Source: Sphingomonas gilva
Lineage (GTDB): Bacteria; Pseudomonadota; Alphaproteobacteria; Sphingomonadales; Sphingomonadaceae
Length of the DNA stretch: 32,208 nt
Assembly: GCF_003515075.1 (NCBI RefSeq)
Contig: NZ_QWLV01000011.1
Span: 1-32,208 of the forward strand
Reading direction: 5' to 3'
The notes under the pieces were generated by a model. The model had not been told where the DNA came from and searched no databases. It saw only the letters and a list, made by a program, of their open reading frames with translations. Positions 31,417 through 32,208 of this stretch are shown here, piece after piece (positions within the stretch are counted from its first letter, which is position 1; each line of letters opens with the position of its first letter). The position numbers and the translations under genes are program-made.

Positions 31417-31983
31417 ATGTCGGTAACAGCTGTTCCGTTGCGTCCCATATCGCGCCGCGCCCTTGTGTTCCTGTGGATCGGCATCCTCGTCGCGATCGGC
31501 GGCGGCGTGGCGCTGGCCTTCACCGGATCGACCAAGCCGGGCATCGCGACCGCATCCGGCCTTCGCTATGAGGTGATCGAGCCGGGCAGCGGCCCCAAGC
31601 CGACCGATACCGATGTGGCGCTGGTCAATTATCGCGGCACGCTGGAGGACGGCACCGAGTTCGACGCGAACAATCAGATGCCCTTGCCGGTCGCCGCGAT
31701 GGTTCCGGGCTTTTCCGAAGGCCTGAAGCTGATGAGCAAGGGCGCCAAGTACAAGTTCTGGATCCCGCCCGAACTCGGCTATGGCGCGGAAGACAAGCGC
31801 AATCCCGACGGCAGCATCGCGATTCCCGGCAATTCGACCCTGGTGTTCGAGGTCGAGCTGATCGACTTCCTGCCCGAAGCGGTGATCCGCCAGATGCAGA
31901 TGCAGCAGATGCAGCAGCAGATGGGGATGCCGCCGGGCGGCCCGGGCGGTCCGCCGCCGGGTGCGGAGCCGCCTGCTCCTTAG
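31417..31983 (+). CDS. FKBP-type peptidyl-prolyl cis-trans isomerase, membrane-anchored
   Basis: The 188-residue protein has one N-terminal membrane helix (about 14-35, RALVFLWIGILVAIGGGVALAF) and a periplasmic FKBP domain (about 47-152): SGLRYEVIEPGSGPKP, ALVNYRGTLEDGTEFDAN, VPGFSEGLKLMSKGAKYKFWIPPELGYG and TLVFEVELIDF. It ends in an unusual low-complexity tail: a Gln/Met-rich helix (IRQMQMQQMQQQMGM) and a Pro/Gly-rich segment. It should speed prolyl isomerisation of exported proteins. It lies 71 bases after rpsU, a neighbour often seen in sphingomonads. Confidence 0.93.
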   Translation: MSVTAVPLRPISRRALVFLWIGILVAIGGGVALAFTGSTKPGIATASGLRYEVIEPGSGPKPTDTDVALVNYRGTLEDGTEFDANNQMPLPVAAMVPGFSEGLKLMSKGAKYKFWIPPELGYGAEDKRNPDGSIAIPGNSTLVFEVELIDFLPEAVIRQMQMQQMQQQMGMPPGGPGGPPPGAEPPAP

Positions 31984-31993
31984 TCCTGAGTTC

Positions 31994-32092
31994 CGTCACC
32001 CTGGACCCTTCGACAGGCTCAGGACAGGCTTGTTCCGGGTCCATCTCGCCGCGAACAACAACGCCTGCGACGCTTGCGGAACCATGGACCCC
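31994..32092. repeat. Type B palindromic repeat, copy 2, interrupted twice
   Basis: The left arm (CGTCACCCTGGAC at 31994-32006, then TTGTTCCGGGTCCATC from 32030) matches 12134-12163 except for 23 extra bases at 32007-32029. The extra bases contain CTTCGACAGGCTCAGGACAG, a separate widespread repeat whose translations read ACPEPVEG or LSLSKG. The right arm starts ATGGACCCC (32084-32092) and is cut off by the IS30 end. Confidence 0.8.
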
Positions 32093-32208
32093 TCTGAGTT
32101 CACAAACGAAGTGCAACACCACGTACAGGTGTTGCCATGTCGAGATACCGCCAGCTTTCGATCGAGGAACGGTGTGCGATTGCCCGGCTTCATGAAGCCG
32201 GGCAATCG
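32093..32208 (+). mobile_element. Left end of an IS30-family insertion sequence (truncated by window end)
   Basis: The terminal inverted repeat begins near 32093 and contains GAAGTGCAAC (32108-32117), shared with the right IS end at 1-137. The transposase start follows at 32137. The orientation is the same as that of the IS end at the start of the window. The boundary is placed where type B repeat similarity stops. Confidence 0.8.
32137..32208 (+). CDS. IS30-family transposase, N-terminal fragment
   Basis: 24 codons read MSRYRQLSIEERCAIARLHE and AGQS, the standard start of IS30-family transposases (the first helix-turn-helix region, LS--ER--I--L---G-S). The rest lies beyond the window. Codons 14-24 coincide with a perfect 32-base palindrome that ends on the last base of the window. 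Confidence 0.9.
   Translation, partial: MSRYRQLSIEERCAIARLHEAGQS

Noticed and set aside
1..32208. Composite transposon carrying the whole window
   Set aside because: The cargo is conserved core gene order with essential genes, so flanking IS copies are better explained as independent insertions and a contig break.
1..32208. CRISPR array, prophage, toxin-antitoxin or secretion-system genes
   Set aside because: No spaced direct-repeat array, no phage structural or integrase genes and no recognisable toxin-antitoxin pair were seen.

Overview
The window is high-GC alphaproteobacterial chromosome and most likely comes from a sphingomonad (Sphingomonas or a close relative). This rests on gene order: dut-coaBC-ubiB-ubiE divergent from mutM, then rpsT-dnaA; secB divergent from a Tim44-like gene, mltA and an Smr gene; and rpmH-rnpA-yidD-yidC-yihA. 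It also rests on the many short GC-rich palindromic intergenic repeats. No gene here fixes the species.

Both ends of the window lie inside an IS30-family insertion sequence in the same orientation: the 3' end of a transposase gene is at 1-137 and the 5' end of one is at 32093-32208. This pattern fits a contig broken at a multicopy IS. Each IS end sits inside a palindromic intergenic repeat.

Layout. 230-5266 holds small-molecule and lipid metabolism: an acyl-CoA synthetase coupled to a thioesterase, divergent from a GST-SDR pair, then YfcG and a DsrE protein. 5263-11238 is one long minus-strand run that is transcribed as ubiE, ubiB, a putative leader ORF with coaBC, a VOC protein, dut, a DUF29 protein, a ThiF/MoeB-like E1 enzyme and DsrE. 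11296-14391 (+) carries mutM, rpsT and dnaA, with a regulatory-looking region ahead of dnaA (four GANTC sites, one DnaA-box-like site, one Fnr/FixK-like site). 14595-17460 (-) has secB, murJ and a DUF4136 lipoprotein. 17636-20017 (+) has the Tim44-like gene, mltA and the Smr gene. 20018-21177 is a visibly AT-richer islet with one unrecognised exported protein. 21178-23446 holds dapE, a cupin and another GST. 23484-26863 (-) is the rpmH-rnpA-yidD-yidC-yihA cluster, preceded by a PGPGW-type membrane protein. The rest is comM, tRNA-Leu(CAA), a serine hydrolase, a class II aldolase-like protein, rpsU and a membrane-anchored FKBP.

The most interesting observation is at rpmH/rnpA. The usual rnpA start position, overlapping the rpmH stop, holds GTA rather than a start codon. 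The only canonical start that gives a full RnpA domain is an ATG four nucleotides ahead of the rpmH ATG, which would nest rpmH entirely inside rnpA. That arrangement is known from Thermus. The same frame stays open further upstream into the PGPGW gene, which has no stop of its own. Other points are a candidate leader peptide coupled to coaBC, an intrinsic-terminator-like hairpin in the rpsT leader, a three-layer nested repeat at the right end, and a perfect 32-bp palindrome at the last base of the window.
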